A stretch of 64,000 nt of DNA from Bradyrhizobium sp. CCGB12 (GCF_024199845.1 NZ_JANADO010000001.1:2294001-2358000); one strand, 5' to 3'. Numbered from the stretch's first letter, positions 52,606 to 61,917 are shown. Notes: generated from the sequence alone by a model not told the origin. Numbers and translations are program-made.

Positions 52606-54042
52606 ATGAGCTTTGAGACTGCAGGTTATCAACTGGCGCCGGTGCTGCCCGAGATCGTGCTCGCGGTCGGCGCGATGGCGCTTCTGATGCTCGGAGCCTA
52701 TCGCGGGCAGGAGACGACCAAGACCGTCACCACGCTGGCGGTGGCGCTGCTGATCGTGGTCGGCGCGCTCGTCTACATGCAGCCCGCGGGCAAGCAGGTG
52801 ACCTTCGGCGGCAGCTTCATCGTCGACGACTTTGCGCGCTTCATGAAGATTCTGGCCCTGATCGGCTCGGCGGTGACGCTGGTGCTGTCGACCGAGTTCC
52901 TGTCCGATCCTTCGCGCCGCATCTTCGAATACGCCATCCTGGTGCTGCTCTCGACGCTCGGCATGATGGTGCTGATCTCGGCCGGCGATCTGATCTCGCT
53001 CTATCTCGGCCTCGAATTGATGTCGCTCGCGCTCTACGTCGTGGCGGCCTCGAACCGCGACAATGCCAAGTCGACCGAGGCTGGCCTGAAGTATTTCGTG
53101 CTCGGCGCGCTGTCCTCGGGCATGCTGCTGTACGGCTCCTCGCTGGTCTATGGCTTCACCGGCACGGTCAGCTTCACCGGCATTGCCTCGGCTGCGACGA
53201 TCTCGAATGTCGGCCTGGTCTTCGGCCTCGTGTTCCTGCTTGCGGGGCTCTGCTTCAAGGTCTCGGCGGTGCCGTTCCACATGTGGACGCCTGACGTGTA
53301 TGAAGGCGCCCCGACGCCGGTCACCGCCTTCTTCGCCTCGGCGCCTAAGGTAGCCGCGCTCGCCGTCTTCACCCGCGTCACGCTAACTGCATTCCCCGGC
53401 ATCGTCTCGCAGTGGCAGCAGATCCTGGTGTTCGTGGCGATTGCCTCGATGGTGCTCGGCTCCTTCGCCGCGATCGGCCAGAGCAACATCAAGCGCCTGA
53501 TGGCGTACTCCTCGATCGGCCACATGGGCTTTGCCCTCGTCGGTCTTGCCTCCGGCACGGTCGAGGGCGCGCAGGGCGTATTGATGTACATCGTGATCTA
53601 TGTCGCGATGACGCTCGGCTCGTTCTCGGTCATCCTCGCCATGAAGCGCAACGGCCAGGCCGTCGAGAAGATCAGCGATTTCTCAGGTCTCTCGCGCACC
53701 AATCCGCTGCTCGCCTTCATGTTCGCGATGCTGCTGTTCTCGCTCGCCGGCATTCCGCCGCTCGCCGGCTTCTTCGCCAAATGGTATGTCTTCGTTGCCG
53801 CCATCAGGGCGAACCTGTTCACGCTCGCCGTGATCGGCGTGCTCTCCAGCGTCGTCGGCGCCTACTACTATCTCGCCATCGTCAAGACGATGTATTTCGA
53901 CGAGCCGGCCGGCCAGGTCGATCCGATGCGCGTCGAGGTGAAGACGGTGCTGGCGGTTGCGGGTCTGTTCACCATTCTGTTCGCGCTGTTCGCAGGTCCC
54001 GTGGTGAGCGTCGCCTCCGCCGCGGCAAAGTCGCTGTTCTAG
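52606..54042 (+). CDS. nuoN: NADH-quinone oxidoreductase subunit N
   Basis: A 478-residue antiporter-like subunit (ND2 homologue). The region SLYLGLELMSLALYVVAASN carries the coupling Glu; CFKVSAVPFHMWTPDVYEGA carries the Lys. It is the last subunit gene of the operon. birA begins two bases after its stop codon, so the transcript probably continues into birA and rnj. Confidence 0.97.
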   Translation: MSFETAGYQLAPVLPEIVLAVGAMALLMLGAYRGQETTKTVTTLAVALLIVVGALVYMQPAGKQVTFGGSFIVDDFARFMKILALIGSAVTLVLSTEFLSDPSRRIFEYAILVLLSTLGMMVLISAGDLISLYLGLELMSLALYVVAASNRDNAKSTEAGLKYFVLGALSSGMLLYGSSLVYGFTGTVSFTGIASAATISNVGLVFGLVFLLAGLCFKVSAVPFHMWTPDVYEGAPTPVTAFFASAPKVAALAVFTRVTLTAFPGIVSQWQQILVFVAIASMVLGSFAAIGQSNIKRLMAYSSIGHMGFALVGLASGTVEGAQGVLMYIVIYVAMTLGSFSVILAMKRNGQAVEKISDFSGLSRTNPLLAFMFAMLLFSLAGIPPLAGFFAKWYVFVAAIRANLFTLAVIGVLSSVVGAYYYLAIVKTMYFDEPAGQVDPMRVEVKTVLAVAGLFTILFALFAGPVVSVASAAAKSLF

Positions 54043-54043
54043 G

Positions 54044-54850
54044 ATGGCGTTCGCGCTCGGTCCTCGCGCACAGTCCGCGGGCTACAAGCTCGCGGCTTTC
54101 GAACGGACGGGCTCGACCAATACCGACGCGATCGAGCACGCCCGCGCCGGCGAACGCGGCCCGATGTGGTTCGTCACATCCGAGCAGACCGCCGGCCGCG
54201 GCCGGCGCCAGCGCGCCTGGATCGCGCCCAAGGGTAATCTCGCCGCCAGCATCCTCGAGGTCATGGACGTGGCGCCCGCCGTCGCCGCGACGCTCGGCTT
54301 TGCCGCCGGGCTGGCGCAGGAGGCGGCGCTGGAGAAGGTCAGCCTGGAGGCGGCGTTGCGCCTCGGGGAGGGCCGTCCCCGCTATGCGCTGAAATGGCCG
54401 AACGACGTGCTGGCCGGTGGCAAGAAGCTGGTCGGCATTGCGCTCGAGGCCGAGATCATCGGGGATCGCCTCGCTGTGGTGGCCGGCATGGGCACCAACG
54501 TCGTCGCAGCGCCTGAAGGTACGCCAACGCCCGCCGTGTCACTCGCCACCCTTGGCGTCCAGATCAGCGCGGAGGAGCTGTTTTCGGCGTTGTCCGACGC
54601 CTGGGTCGAGTTTCGCGGCATCTGGGACCATGGCCGCGGCTTTGCCGAGATCCGAAAGCTCTGGCTGGAACGCGCCGCGGGGCTCGGCGAAAAGGTTGCG
54701 ATCCACACGGGAACGACGACGCTGGAAGGCATTTTTGACACCATCGACGACAGCGGCTGTCTGATCGTCCGCACCGCGGAAGGCCGCCGGGTGCCGGTCG
54801 CTGCGGGCGAGGTGTTCTTCGGTCCGGCCCGTTCGGTGGGAGCTGCGTGA
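54044..54850 (+). CDS. birA: Biotin--[acetyl-CoA-carboxylase] ligase, catalytic-only form
   Basis: A 268-residue biotin protein ligase. The ATP/biotin loop GRGRRQRAW (residues 51-59) and KWPNDVLAGGKKLVGIALEA (from ~118) are diagnostic. There is no N-terminal helix-turn-helix, so it is a class I enzyme without a repressor function, unlike E. coli BirA. It lies between nuoN and rnj with overlapping or near-overlapping ends, an order common in alphaproteobacteria. Confidence 0.93.
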   Translation: MAFALGPRAQSAGYKLAAFERTGSTNTDAIEHARAGERGPMWFVTSEQTAGRGRRQRAWIAPKGNLAASILEVMDVAPAVAATLGFAAGLAQEAALEKVSLEAALRLGEGRPRYALKWPNDVLAGGKKLVGIALEAEIIGDRLAVVAGMGTNVVAAPEGTPTPAVSLATLGVQISAEELFSALSDAWVEFRGIWDHGRGFAEIRKLWLERAAGLGEKVAIHTGTTTLEGIFDTIDDSGCLIVRTAEGRRVPVAAGEVFFGPARSVGAA

Positions 54851-56520
54851 TGGCGAGGCCCGACGAACTGGTGTTTGCGCCGCTCGGCGGCGTCGGCGAG
54901 ATCGGCATGAACCTGTCGATCTACGGCCTCGGCAACCGCCACCAGCGCGCCTGGCTCGCGGTCGATCTCGGCGTCTCCTTCGGCGATGAGGAGCATCTGC
55001 CGGGCATCGATTTGATCATGCCCGACATCTCTTTCCTGGAGAAGGAACGCAAGAATCTGATGGGCCTGGTTTTGACCCACGCCCATGAGGATCATTTCGG
55101 CGCGATCATCGATCTCTGGCCGAAGCTGCAATGCCCGATCTATGCGACCAAGTTCAGTGCGGCGCTGTTCGAGGCCAAATGCGCCGCCGAGCGCAATGCG
55201 CCCAACATTCCAGTTACGGTGATCCCGTCCGGCGGCCGCGTCGATGTCGGCCCGTTCAACGTCGAGTTCATCCCCGTCGCGCATTCGATTCCCGAGGCGC
55301 ACGCGCTGGCGATCCGCACCGAAGCCGGCACGGTGCTGCACACCGGCGACTGGAAGATCGACCCGACCCCCACCCTGGGTGCCCCGACCGACGAGAAGCG
55401 ACTGCGTGAGCTCGGCGAGGAGGGCGTGCTCGCTCTGATCGGCGATTCCACCAACGCCGTGCGCGACGGCCGCTCGCCGTCGGAGGCGGAGGTCGCCAGA
55501 ACCATCATCGACCTCGTGAAGGCCGCCAAGGGCCGCGTCGCGGTGACGACGTTCGCTTCCAATGTCTCCCGGATCAAGGCTGTGGCCGAGGCTGCGAAGG
55601 CCGCCGATCGCGAGGTCGTCGTTGTCGGCCGCGCCATGGAGCGCGTGGTGCAGGTCGCGCGCGAAAGCGGCTATCTCGACGGCGTGCAGAACTTCCGCTC
55701 CCCCGAGGTCTACGGCCACCTGCCGCAGGACAAGGTGCTGGCGCTGTGCACCGGCAGCCAGGGCGAGCCGCGCGCCGCGCTGGCGCGCATCGCCAACGAC
55801 GACCATCCCGAGATCACACTCAATCGCGGCGACAGCGTCATCTTCTCCTCGCGCACCATTCCCGGCAACGAGAAGGCGGTCGGCTCGATCATCAACAATC
55901 TGGTGCTCCAGGGTGTCGAGATCATCACCGATCGCGACCATCTGGTCCACGTCTCCGGCCATCCCCGCCGCGACGAGCTGCGCGATCTGATCTCCTGGGT
56001 GAAGCCGCAGCTCCTGATCCCGGTCCATGGCGAGGCCCTGCACCTGCACGAGCACGCAAAACTCGCGCGCGCCGCCGGCGTGCCGCGCGTGCTGGTCTGC
56101 CGCAACGGCGATCTCGTCAAGCTCGGTCCTGGCGATCCCGGCATCGTCGGCGAGGTGCCGTCGGGCCGTCTCTACAAGGATGGCACGATCCTGGAGGACT
56201 CAAAGTCCCGCGCAGTGGTCGAGCGGCGCCGGATGGCGTTCTCCGGCTGCGCCTTCGTCGCTGTCGCCATGACGGAGCAGGGCGAGCTCGCTGACGATCC
56301 CGAGGTCGATCTCGTCGGCATCCCCGAGAAGAACAGGGCGGGCGAGGCCTTCGACGACATCGTGTTCGACGCCGTGGTTTCCACCATCGAGGGCCTGCCG
56401 CGGCCGCGCCGCCGCGATCCGGACGCGCTGGCCGAGTCGGTGCGACGCGCTGTCCGTGCCGTGATCAACGAACATTGGGGTAAAAAGCCCCCCTGTCTGG
56501 TACACGTCCTGACGGTTTAA
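54850..56520 (+). CDS. rnj: Ribonuclease J
   Basis: A 556-residue metallo-beta-lactamase / beta-CASP ribonuclease for 5'-3' exonucleolytic and endonucleolytic RNA processing. The zinc motif THAHEDH (residues 76-82) is intact. PVAHSIPEAHAL, HTGDWKIDPTP and GDSTNAVRDGRSPSE are typical, and the RNase J C-terminal domain is present. ATG 54850 overlaps the birA stop; GTG 54847 is an alternative. Alphaproteobacteria use RNase J for rRNA 5'-end maturation. Confidence 0.93.
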   Translation: MARPDELVFAPLGGVGEIGMNLSIYGLGNRHQRAWLAVDLGVSFGDEEHLPGIDLIMPDISFLEKERKNLMGLVLTHAHEDHFGAIIDLWPKLQCPIYATKFSAALFEAKCAAERNAPNIPVTVIPSGGRVDVGPFNVEFIPVAHSIPEAHALAIRTEAGTVLHTGDWKIDPTPTLGAPTDEKRLRELGEEGVLALIGDSTNAVRDGRSPSEAEVARTIIDLVKAAKGRVAVTTFASNVSRIKAVAEAAKAADREVVVVGRAMERVVQVARESGYLDGVQNFRSPEVYGHLPQDKVLALCTGSQGEPRAALARIANDDHPEITLNRGDSVIFSSRTIPGNEKAVGSIINNLVLQGVEIITDRDHLVHVSGHPRRDELRDLISWVKPQLLIPVHGEALHLHEHAKLARAAGVPRVLVCRNGDLVKLGPGDPGIVGEVPSGRLYKDGTILEDSKSRAVVERRRMAFSGCAFVAVAMTEQGELADDPEVDLVGIPEKNRAGEAFDDIVFDAVVSTIEGLPRPRRRDPDALAESVRRAVRAVINEHWGKKPPCLVHVLTV

Positions 56521-56532
56521 CGGGAGAGAACA

Positions 56533-56937
56533 ATGCTGGGCCGGCTCAACCATGTCGCGATCGCGACCAAGGACGCCGTTAAGGCCGCAAAGATCTACGG
56601 TGCGGCGTTCGGCGCGCAGATTTCGGAGGCCGTCCCGCTGCCCGAGCATGGCGTCACCACGGTGTTCGCGACGCTGCCCAACACCAAGATCGAGTTCATC
56701 GAGCCGCTCGGCGAAGCCTCGCCGATCGCGAAGTTCCTCGAGCGCAATGCCGACGGCGGCATCCACCATGTCTGCTACGAGGTCGTCGACATCATCGCCT
56801 CGCGCGACACCCTGGTGAAGGAGGGCGCGCGGGTGCTCGGCGACGGCGTGCCGAAGATCGGCGCCCACGGCAAGCCCGTGCTGTTCCTGCACCCGAAGGA
56901 TTTTTCCGGCGCACTCGTCGAGATCGAGCAGGCATAA
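56533..56937 (+). CDS. mce: Methylmalonyl-CoA epimerase
   Basis: A 134-residue vicinal-oxygen-chelate enzyme converting (2S)- and (2R)-methylmalonyl-CoA during propionate, branched-chain amino acid and odd-chain fatty acid degradation. Metal ligands are in LNHVAIATKD (His7) and GIHHVCYEV (mid-protein), with the C-terminal Glu in GALVEIEQA. GGAGAG lies upstream of the ATG, 12 bases after the rnj stop. Confidence 0.93.
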   Translation: MLGRLNHVAIATKDAVKAAKIYGAAFGAQISEAVPLPEHGVTTVFATLPNTKIEFIEPLGEASPIAKFLERNADGGIHHVCYEVVDIIASRDTLVKEGARVLGDGVPKIGAHGKPVLFLHPKDFSGALVEIEQA

Positions 56938-56947
56938 GGCCCGCCCC

Positions 56948-57223
56948 ATGGCCATACAGATTTCAACCTGGCTCGCGATCTATTTCGTGCTGTGGTGGGT
57001 CATGCTGTTCGTGACGCTGCCGTTCGGCGTGCGCAGCCAGCACGAGGACGGCGTCGGCGCGCCCGGCACCGACCCCGGCGCGCCGATCCTGACCCGCATG
57101 GGCCGCAAGCTGATCTGGACCACGATCATCTCGGCGATCGTCTTCGGCATCGGCCTGGCCGCCTACCACGCCGGCTATCTCTCGATCGAGCGCCTGTCGA
57201 AGATGATGGGAATGCCGTTTTAG
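56948..57223 (+). CDS. DUF1467-family small membrane protein
   Basis: A 91-residue protein with two helices (ISTWLAIYFVLWWVMLFVTL and IWTTIISAIVFGIGLAAY) separated by a loop with RSQHEDGVGAPGTDPGAP. That loop is characteristic of the DUF1467 family, found after mce in alphaproteobacteria. The function is unknown. It starts 10 bases after mce. Confidence 0.85.
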   Translation: MAIQISTWLAIYFVLWWVMLFVTLPFGVRSQHEDGVGAPGTDPGAPILTRMGRKLIWTTIISAIVFGIGLAAYHAGYLSIERLSKMMGMPF

Positions 57224-57260
57224 ACGTTTTTTGCAGACGATTGTTTTTGGGGGGGACCGA

Positions 57261-57608
57261 ATGACTTTTCAGAGGATCGTCATTGCGCTTCTGGTGCTGA
57301 TCGTCGCCGGCCTCGGGGCCATCGGCTATGTCGAATGGAAGATGGCGGTGCAGGTGCGCACCCTGAAGGCGTTCGTCGAGGGCTATGTCTTCAACGAGGC
57401 GGTGATGGCCTGCGAACAGGCCAAGAGCTCGACGCCGTTCAAGTGGAACGGCGGCAAGAGCACCTCGGTGATCGGCCTGAACTCGGTCAAGACAGACAAA
57501 TACCGCGTCTACGCCAGCTACACGCTGGTGGCGGACAGCGTCTATTGCGATTACGACCCGATCAAAAGAAAGGCCGAGATCGGCTCGAGCTTCCTGGAGC
57601 GGGAGTAA
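57261..57608 (+). CDS. Hypothetical single-pass membrane protein
   Basis: A 115-residue protein with an N-terminal hydrophobic segment (RIVIALLVLIVAGLGAIGY) and a hydrophilic, probably periplasmic domain with MACEQAKSSTPFKWNGGKS and ADSVYCDYDPIKRKAEIG. The two Cys might pair. ATG 57261 follows a G-rich stretch. Its last ~80 bases plus 8 bases of downstream sequence are repeated at 58529-58619. No family is recognised. Confidence 0.65.
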   Translation: MTFQRIVIALLVLIVAGLGAIGYVEWKMAVQVRTLKAFVEGYVFNEAVMACEQAKSSTPFKWNGGKSTSVIGLNSVKTDKYRVYASYTLVADSVYCDYDPIKRKAEIGSSFLERE

Positions 57609-57616
57609 CGATCCGC
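57527..57616 (+). repeat. Duplicated gene end, first copy
   Basis: The segment covers the 3' end of the gene at 57261 and the first bases after its stop. It matches 58529-58619 with about a dozen differences, for example GCGATTACGA(C/T)CCGATCAAAAGAA, followed by ATCGGCTCGAGCTTCC and GGGAGTAACGATCCG. Confidence 0.8.
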
Positions 57617-57622
57617 ACGAAT

Positions 57623-57886
57623 CTAGATCGCGCGGCGTTGCCGGCCGGCGATGAATCCATAGACAAACAGCACGATGATCGCGCCGACCACGGCACCGAT
57701 CAGGCCGGCCCCTTCGCCAGGGCGATACCAGCCCAGCGCTTGCCCGAGGTAGGAGGCAACGAAGGCGCCGACGATGCCGAGGATGGTCGTCAGGATGAAG
57801 CCGGAAGGTTCATTGTCGCCCGGCATGATGAACTTGGCGATCACGCCGGCGAGAAAGCCGATGATGATGGTCCAAAGAAGGCTCAT
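57623..57886 (-). CDS. GlsB/YeaQ/YmgE-family stress membrane protein
   Basis: An 87-residue protein with three hydrophobic segments (LLWTIIIGFLAGVIAKFIMP, GFILTTILGIVGAFVASYLG, AVVGAIIVLFVYGFIAG) typical of the transglycosylase-associated (Tag) small membrane family. GDNEPSGFILTT and the Gly-rich pattern match. Members are often induced under stress, though their biochemical role is unclear. It is on the opposite strand between the two copies of the duplicated segment. Confidence 0.85.
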   Translation of the reverse strand: MSLLWTIIIGFLAGVIAKFIMPGDNEPSGFILTTILGIVGAFVASYLGQALGWYRPGEGAGLIGAVVGAIIVLFVYGFIAGRQRRAI

Positions 57887-57918
57887 GTGTACACCTCTTC
57901 TGAATTGAGCCGCTGCAG

Positions 57919-58368
57919 CTATGCGTCAGGCAGGCGTCCATCCGGCGTGTATTTGTCGATCGCGGAAGGAAGCTCGCGGGATAGCCGTGTGACGATCTCG
58001 TCTTGAGAAAGTCCGGTCTGCTGTGCGAGCTTCTCCAGGACGTCGCTGCCGATGGCTTCTTTCAGCTGCGGCGAGGAGATGTCCTTGTTGGGCCCGGGCT
58101 TCACCCATGAATCGGCGATCTCGCCCTGCCCATTCTGGTTGAATCTCTCCAGGAGCTCGCCAATTCCGCCATTGAGCAGGCCCCCGATTCCGCCCGCGCC
58201 AAGCATGCCGCCGAGATTGCCGAGCACGCCCCCAGGCGGCTGTTGACCGCCCGCGGACGAGCCGCCGCTCGCACCTTTCAGCAGCTCAGCCAATTTGTCG
58301 CGGTTCTGATATCCGGCAATGGCCAGCATCGCCAGCAGGGCAGTCATGGAGGGCATTCCGCGGGCCAT
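57919..58368 (-). CDS. YidB-like (DUF937) protein
   Basis: A 149-residue YidB-family protein. A short N-terminal helix is followed by a Gly-rich segment (LGNLGGMLGAGGIGGLLNGG) and a C-terminal part with DSWVKPGPNKDISSPQLKEA and QQTGLSQDEIVTRLSRELPS. This matches the YidB/DUF937 pattern. The function is unknown. It lies 32 bases upstream of the GlsB-like gene on the same strand. Confidence 0.8.
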   Translation of the reverse strand: MARGMPSMTALLAMLAIAGYQNRDKLAELLKGASGGSSAGGQQPPGGVLGNLGGMLGAGGIGGLLNGGIGELLERFNQNGQGEIADSWVKPGPNKDISSPQLKEAIGSDVLEKLAQQTGLSQDEIVTRLSRELPSAIDKYTPDGRLPDA

Positions 58369-58528
58369 CGGCAGCTCCTTTGAAATCTCAGAAAGGCGAA
58401 ACTGTCCTCACCCCGCTTGTGTTCCAAAATCGGCAAATCGTGGGCTCGCGACCAAGCGTCCCAGCTTGGTCGCCCGATACTAATCACCTTGCGCCCATCT
58501 CCTTGTTCGCCGGACAACCAAAGCACCG

Positions 58529-58619
58529 GGTGGCGGACCACGTTGATTGCGATTACGATCCGATCAAAAGAATGGCCGGGATCGGCTCGAGCTTCCCAGC
58601 ATCGGGAGTAACGATCCGG
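58529..58619 (+). pseudogene. Fragment of the 57261 gene (second copy of its 3' end)
   Basis: Bases 58529-58619 repeat the end of the hypothetical gene at 57261, including its TAA-containing end GGGAGTAACGATCCG. No 5' part is present and the reading frame upstream is different, so this is a remnant of a paralogue or a local duplication. It ends ~23 bases before the mtnK start, so it could carry the mtnK leader. Confidence 0.75.
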
Positions 58620-58642
58620 CGCAGACATGGGATGGGATCGTC

Positions 58643-59929
58643 ATGACCGGGGACCGGGCAGGGGACTATCGAATTCTACATGTGGCCGACTTGCGGGACT
58701 ATCTCGCGGGCCTGCCCGATATTGCCGCGCTCCTCGGCGAGCCGGCATCCTGGGCGATCACCGAGGTCGGTGACGGCAATCTCAACCTCGTCTTCATCGT
58801 GAAGGGCGGGCGCGGCGGCGTCGCCGTGAAGCAGGCGCTGCCCTACGTCCGCCTCGTCGGCGAGAGCTGGCCTCTGCCGCTGTCGCGGGCCCATTACGAA
58901 TATCTGGCGCTGTCGAAGCAGGCCCAGCTCGCGCCCGGCCTCGTGCCGGCGCTGTTGCATCACAACGAGGCGTTGGCGCTGACGGTGATGGAGCTGCTCG
59001 AGCCCCACATTATCATGCGCAAGGGGCTGGTTGCGGCAACGCAATATCCGCGTTTTGTGGACGACATCACCACCTTCATGGCGCGGACATTGTTCTTCAC
59101 CTCCGACCTCGCGCTGTCTGCAGCCGAGAAGAAGGAAGGCATCGCGGCGTTTGCCGGCAACCATGCGCTCTGCAAGATCACCGAAGACCTGATCTTCACC
59201 GATCCCTACCGCATTGCCGAACAGAACCGCTGGACCTCGCCTTATCTCGACGATCTGGCCGCGGCCTTGCGCGACGACATGGACCTGCATGTCGCCATCT
59301 CCCGCCTGAAGCTGAAGTTCTTGGCAAGCCCGGAGGCGCTGCTCCATGGCGATCTCCACACCGGCTCTATCATGGTGACCGAGGGCCAGACACGGGTAAT
59401 CGACCCGGAGTTCGCATTCTACGGCCCGATGGGCTTTGATGTCGGCGCCGTGGTGGCGAACCTGCTGATGGCCTATTTCGCCTCGGCCGGTCACGAACGC
59501 GCCCCGGGCGAGCGGGCCGCATTCGAAGCCTGGGTGCTGGCGACCGTCGAAACGGTCTGGAACGGATTCGCCGGCAAATTCCTCGACCTCTGGCGCGCGG
59601 GCGCTAACGGCGACGCCTACCCCGTCACACTCTTCGCCGGCGAGAAGGGCGTGGCACGTCTTGAGGCCGAGCGGCAGGCCTACATGCGGCGCCTGTTCGA
59701 CGACACCATCGGCTTCGCAGCCGCAAAAACCATCCGCCGCATCTTCGGCCTCGCCCACAATATCGATTTCGAGCTGATTGAAGATCCGCGGAAACGAGCC
59801 ATCAGCGAAGCCCGCGCCGTGCGGCTCGCGCGGGGGGTGATGGTGGAGTCGCCGGCATTTCGCACGATCGCCGACGTCACAGGCGCTGCTCGAAAGCTGC
59901 GGGACTGGCAGCCGGAGCTATCCGGCTGA
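58643..59929 (+). CDS. mtnK: S-methyl-5-thioribose kinase
   Basis: A 428-residue kinase of the methionine salvage pathway that phosphorylates 5-methylthioribose. The N-terminal motif ITEVGDGNLNLVFIVKGG, the phosphotransfer loop LLHGDLHTGSIMVTEGQT and the metal-binding VIDPEFAFYGPMGFDVGAVV are diagnostic of the MtnK/choline-kinase-like fold. ATG 58643 is chosen because upstream extension would run into the duplicated fragment. The usual partner mtnA is not next to it. Confidence 0.9.
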   Translation: MTGDRAGDYRILHVADLRDYLAGLPDIAALLGEPASWAITEVGDGNLNLVFIVKGGRGGVAVKQALPYVRLVGESWPLPLSRAHYEYLALSKQAQLAPGLVPALLHHNEALALTVMELLEPHIIMRKGLVAATQYPRFVDDITTFMARTLFFTSDLALSAAEKKEGIAAFAGNHALCKITEDLIFTDPYRIAEQNRWTSPYLDDLAAALRDDMDLHVAISRLKLKFLASPEALLHGDLHTGSIMVTEGQTRVIDPEFAFYGPMGFDVGAVVANLLMAYFASAGHERAPGERAAFEAWVLATVETVWNGFAGKFLDLWRAGANGDAYPVTLFAGEKGVARLEAERQAYMRRLFDDTIGFAAAKTIRRIFGLAHNIDFELIEDPRKRAISEARAVRLARGVMVESPAFRTIADVTGAARKLRDWQPELSG

Positions 59930-59946
59930 AGACGTCGCGAGAGGCG

Positions 59947-60035
59947 CCGTCATTGCGAGGAGCCCTTGCGACGAAGCAATCCAGACTGTCGCCGCGGAGA
60001 GACTCTGGATTGCTTCGCTACGCTCGCAATGACGG
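59947..60035. repeat. Dispersed palindromic repeat, family 1, copy B
   Basis: An 89-base copy of the element at 12944-13036, with ends CCGTCATTGCGAG and CTCGCAATGACGG and inner arms GCGACGAAGCAATCCAGA and TCTGGATTGCTTCGC. The arms are highly conserved between copies, the loop is not. It lies 17 bases after the mtnK stop. Confidence 0.9.
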
Positions 60036-60270
60036 GGAGGGAGCGCGGGCGCGCCGTCAATAAAGCCGCATCTCCTGCTCGCTCGATGACGCACCGCGTC
60101 AATCGGCGGCTTGGGTCGCTGGGGATATACCTGAACCCCTCAAGCTCCTCGTCGGCGGGCTGCCTTCCGGAACCGACATTGGTCTCAATCAAAAACGAAG
60201 CTTGCATTCGACAGGCGACGGATGATCAAATCTCTCGTCGGAATACACTCGCGCCGTTGGGGGACACACG

Positions 60271-61857
60271 ATGTTCAGGATGATTGCGATCGTTGCCGGC
60301 CTGGGACTGGCGCTCGCCGCCTCGGCGGAAGCTCAGACACCACGCAAGGGCGGAACCATCCGCATGACCGCGCCCTATGGCTCGAGTTTCACCAGCCTGG
60401 ATATTCATACAACTCAGCGCGCGCAGGACGAGATCTACGCCAAGGCCCTGCACCGGTCGCTCTACATCTGGAATTCCGCGGAAGGCAAGCCGGTTCTGGA
60501 GCTTGCCAAGGAGGACGTGGTTTCCGGCGGAGGTCTCGTTCACACCTTCAAGCTGCGTGACGACGCCTATTTCCACAACGGCCGCAAGATGACCGCCGAC
60601 GATATCATCTGGTCCTACAACCGCATCATGGACGGAACCAAGGCCTATCCCGGCGCGCGGTTCGTCCGCGTGATCGAGGGCGCAGCCGCGGTCGAGAAGG
60701 GGCAGGCCAAGGAGATCTCCGGCCTGAAGAAGATCGACGACTTCACCCTCGAAATGAAGCTGACTGAGAAGGTCGATCCGGGCTTCTACTTCTTCACCGC
60801 GCTAACTTCGATCTATCCTGCAGACGAAGGTGCAAAGGAAAGCTTCATCCAGAAACCGATCGGTCTTGGTCCGTTCAAGTTCGTCGAGCACGTGCCGGGA
60901 TCGCGCATCGTTCTGGAGCGGTGGGACCGGTTCTACAAGCCCGGCAAGCCCTATGCCGACAAGATCGTCGTGTCGATCATGGGCGAGGCCGCGGCCCGAG
61001 ACGTCGCATTCCGCAACAAGGAGATCGACACCTCGGTGCTCGGGCCCGCGCAATATGTCGCCTATCAGTCCGACGCGAACCTCAAGGGTACCATCGTCGA
61101 GGTCGCCGAGGTCTTCACGCGGTACATGGGGATGAATCCCTCGTTCAAGCCGTTCGCAGACAAGCGTGTCCGGCAGGCGATCAATTATGCGATCGATACC
61201 GACCTGATCATCAACAAGCTGGTGAAAGGCAAGGCCTATCGTGCCACCAGCTGGCTGCCGCTGACCTCTCCGGCCTACGACAAGGCCATGAAGCCCTACG
61301 CCTACGATCCCGCCAAGGCCAAGCAGCTGCTCACCGAGGCCGGCTATCCCCAAGGCTTCGAATTCGAATGGACCGCCAGCCAGAATGAGAGCTGGGGCCT
61401 GCCGATCGTCTCGGCCGTCATCCCGATGCTGGACAAGGTGGGCATCAAGGTCAAGGTCAAGCAGGTCGAGACCGCGGTGTTGGCGGAGGTGGTTCGCACC
61501 GGCGACTATCAGGCCTTCATCTATTCCCAGGCGAGCGGTCCGGATCCCCAGGCTGCGCTCAAATGCTTCCACTCGTCGACGCCGCAGCCAGCCTGCAACT
61601 ACATGAACTTCAAGAACGCCGACTTCGACAAGATCGTCGACGAGGCCGGGCAGGCCGACGATCCCGCGAAGCGCGTTCAGCTGCTGCAAAAGGCCAATGC
61701 CTTGCTCTATGAAGAGGCGCCGGTCTGGTTCTTCAACTACAACAAGGCGGTCATGGCCGTGCAGCCGTGGCTTAGGGGTATTCAGCTGAATGCGACGGAG
61801 CTGACCCATCAGAACGTCGAGGACCTCTGGGTCGACGAAACCTCGCCCGCGAAGTGA
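60271..61857 (+). CDS. ABC transporter substrate-binding protein (family 5, dipeptide/oligopeptide type)
   Basis: A 528-residue periplasmic binding protein with a Sec signal peptide (MIAIVAGLGLALAASAEAQ, cleaved after EAQ). Conserved family 5 features include DDAYFHNGRKMTADDIIWSY, PIGLGPFKFVEHVPGSRIVL and KRVRQAINYAIDTDLIINKL. The ligand is probably a peptide or similar small compound but cannot be specified. It is the first gene of the importer followed by two permeases and an ATPase. Confidence 0.9.
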   Translation: MFRMIAIVAGLGLALAASAEAQTPRKGGTIRMTAPYGSSFTSLDIHTTQRAQDEIYAKALHRSLYIWNSAEGKPVLELAKEDVVSGGGLVHTFKLRDDAYFHNGRKMTADDIIWSYNRIMDGTKAYPGARFVRVIEGAAAVEKGQAKEISGLKKIDDFTLEMKLTEKVDPGFYFFTALTSIYPADEGAKESFIQKPIGLGPFKFVEHVPGSRIVLERWDRFYKPGKPYADKIVVSIMGEAAARDVAFRNKEIDTSVLGPAQYVAYQSDANLKGTIVEVAEVFTRYMGMNPSFKPFADKRVRQAINYAIDTDLIINKLVKGKAYRATSWLPLTSPAYDKAMKPYAYDPAKAKQLLTEAGYPQGFEFEWTASQNESWGLPIVSAVIPMLDKVGIKVKVKQVETAVLAEVVRTGDYQAFIYSQASGPDPQAALKCFHSSTPQPACNYMNFKNADFDKIVDEAGQADDPAKRVQLLQKANALLYEEAPVWFFNYNKAVMAVQPWLRGIQLNATELTHQNVEDLWVDETSPAK

Positions 61858-61917
61858 CATGCGCTCTCGCGCTCCCTCCGTCGCGACGAGCGATGGAGGG
61901 AGAGAGGAAAAGTGCCG

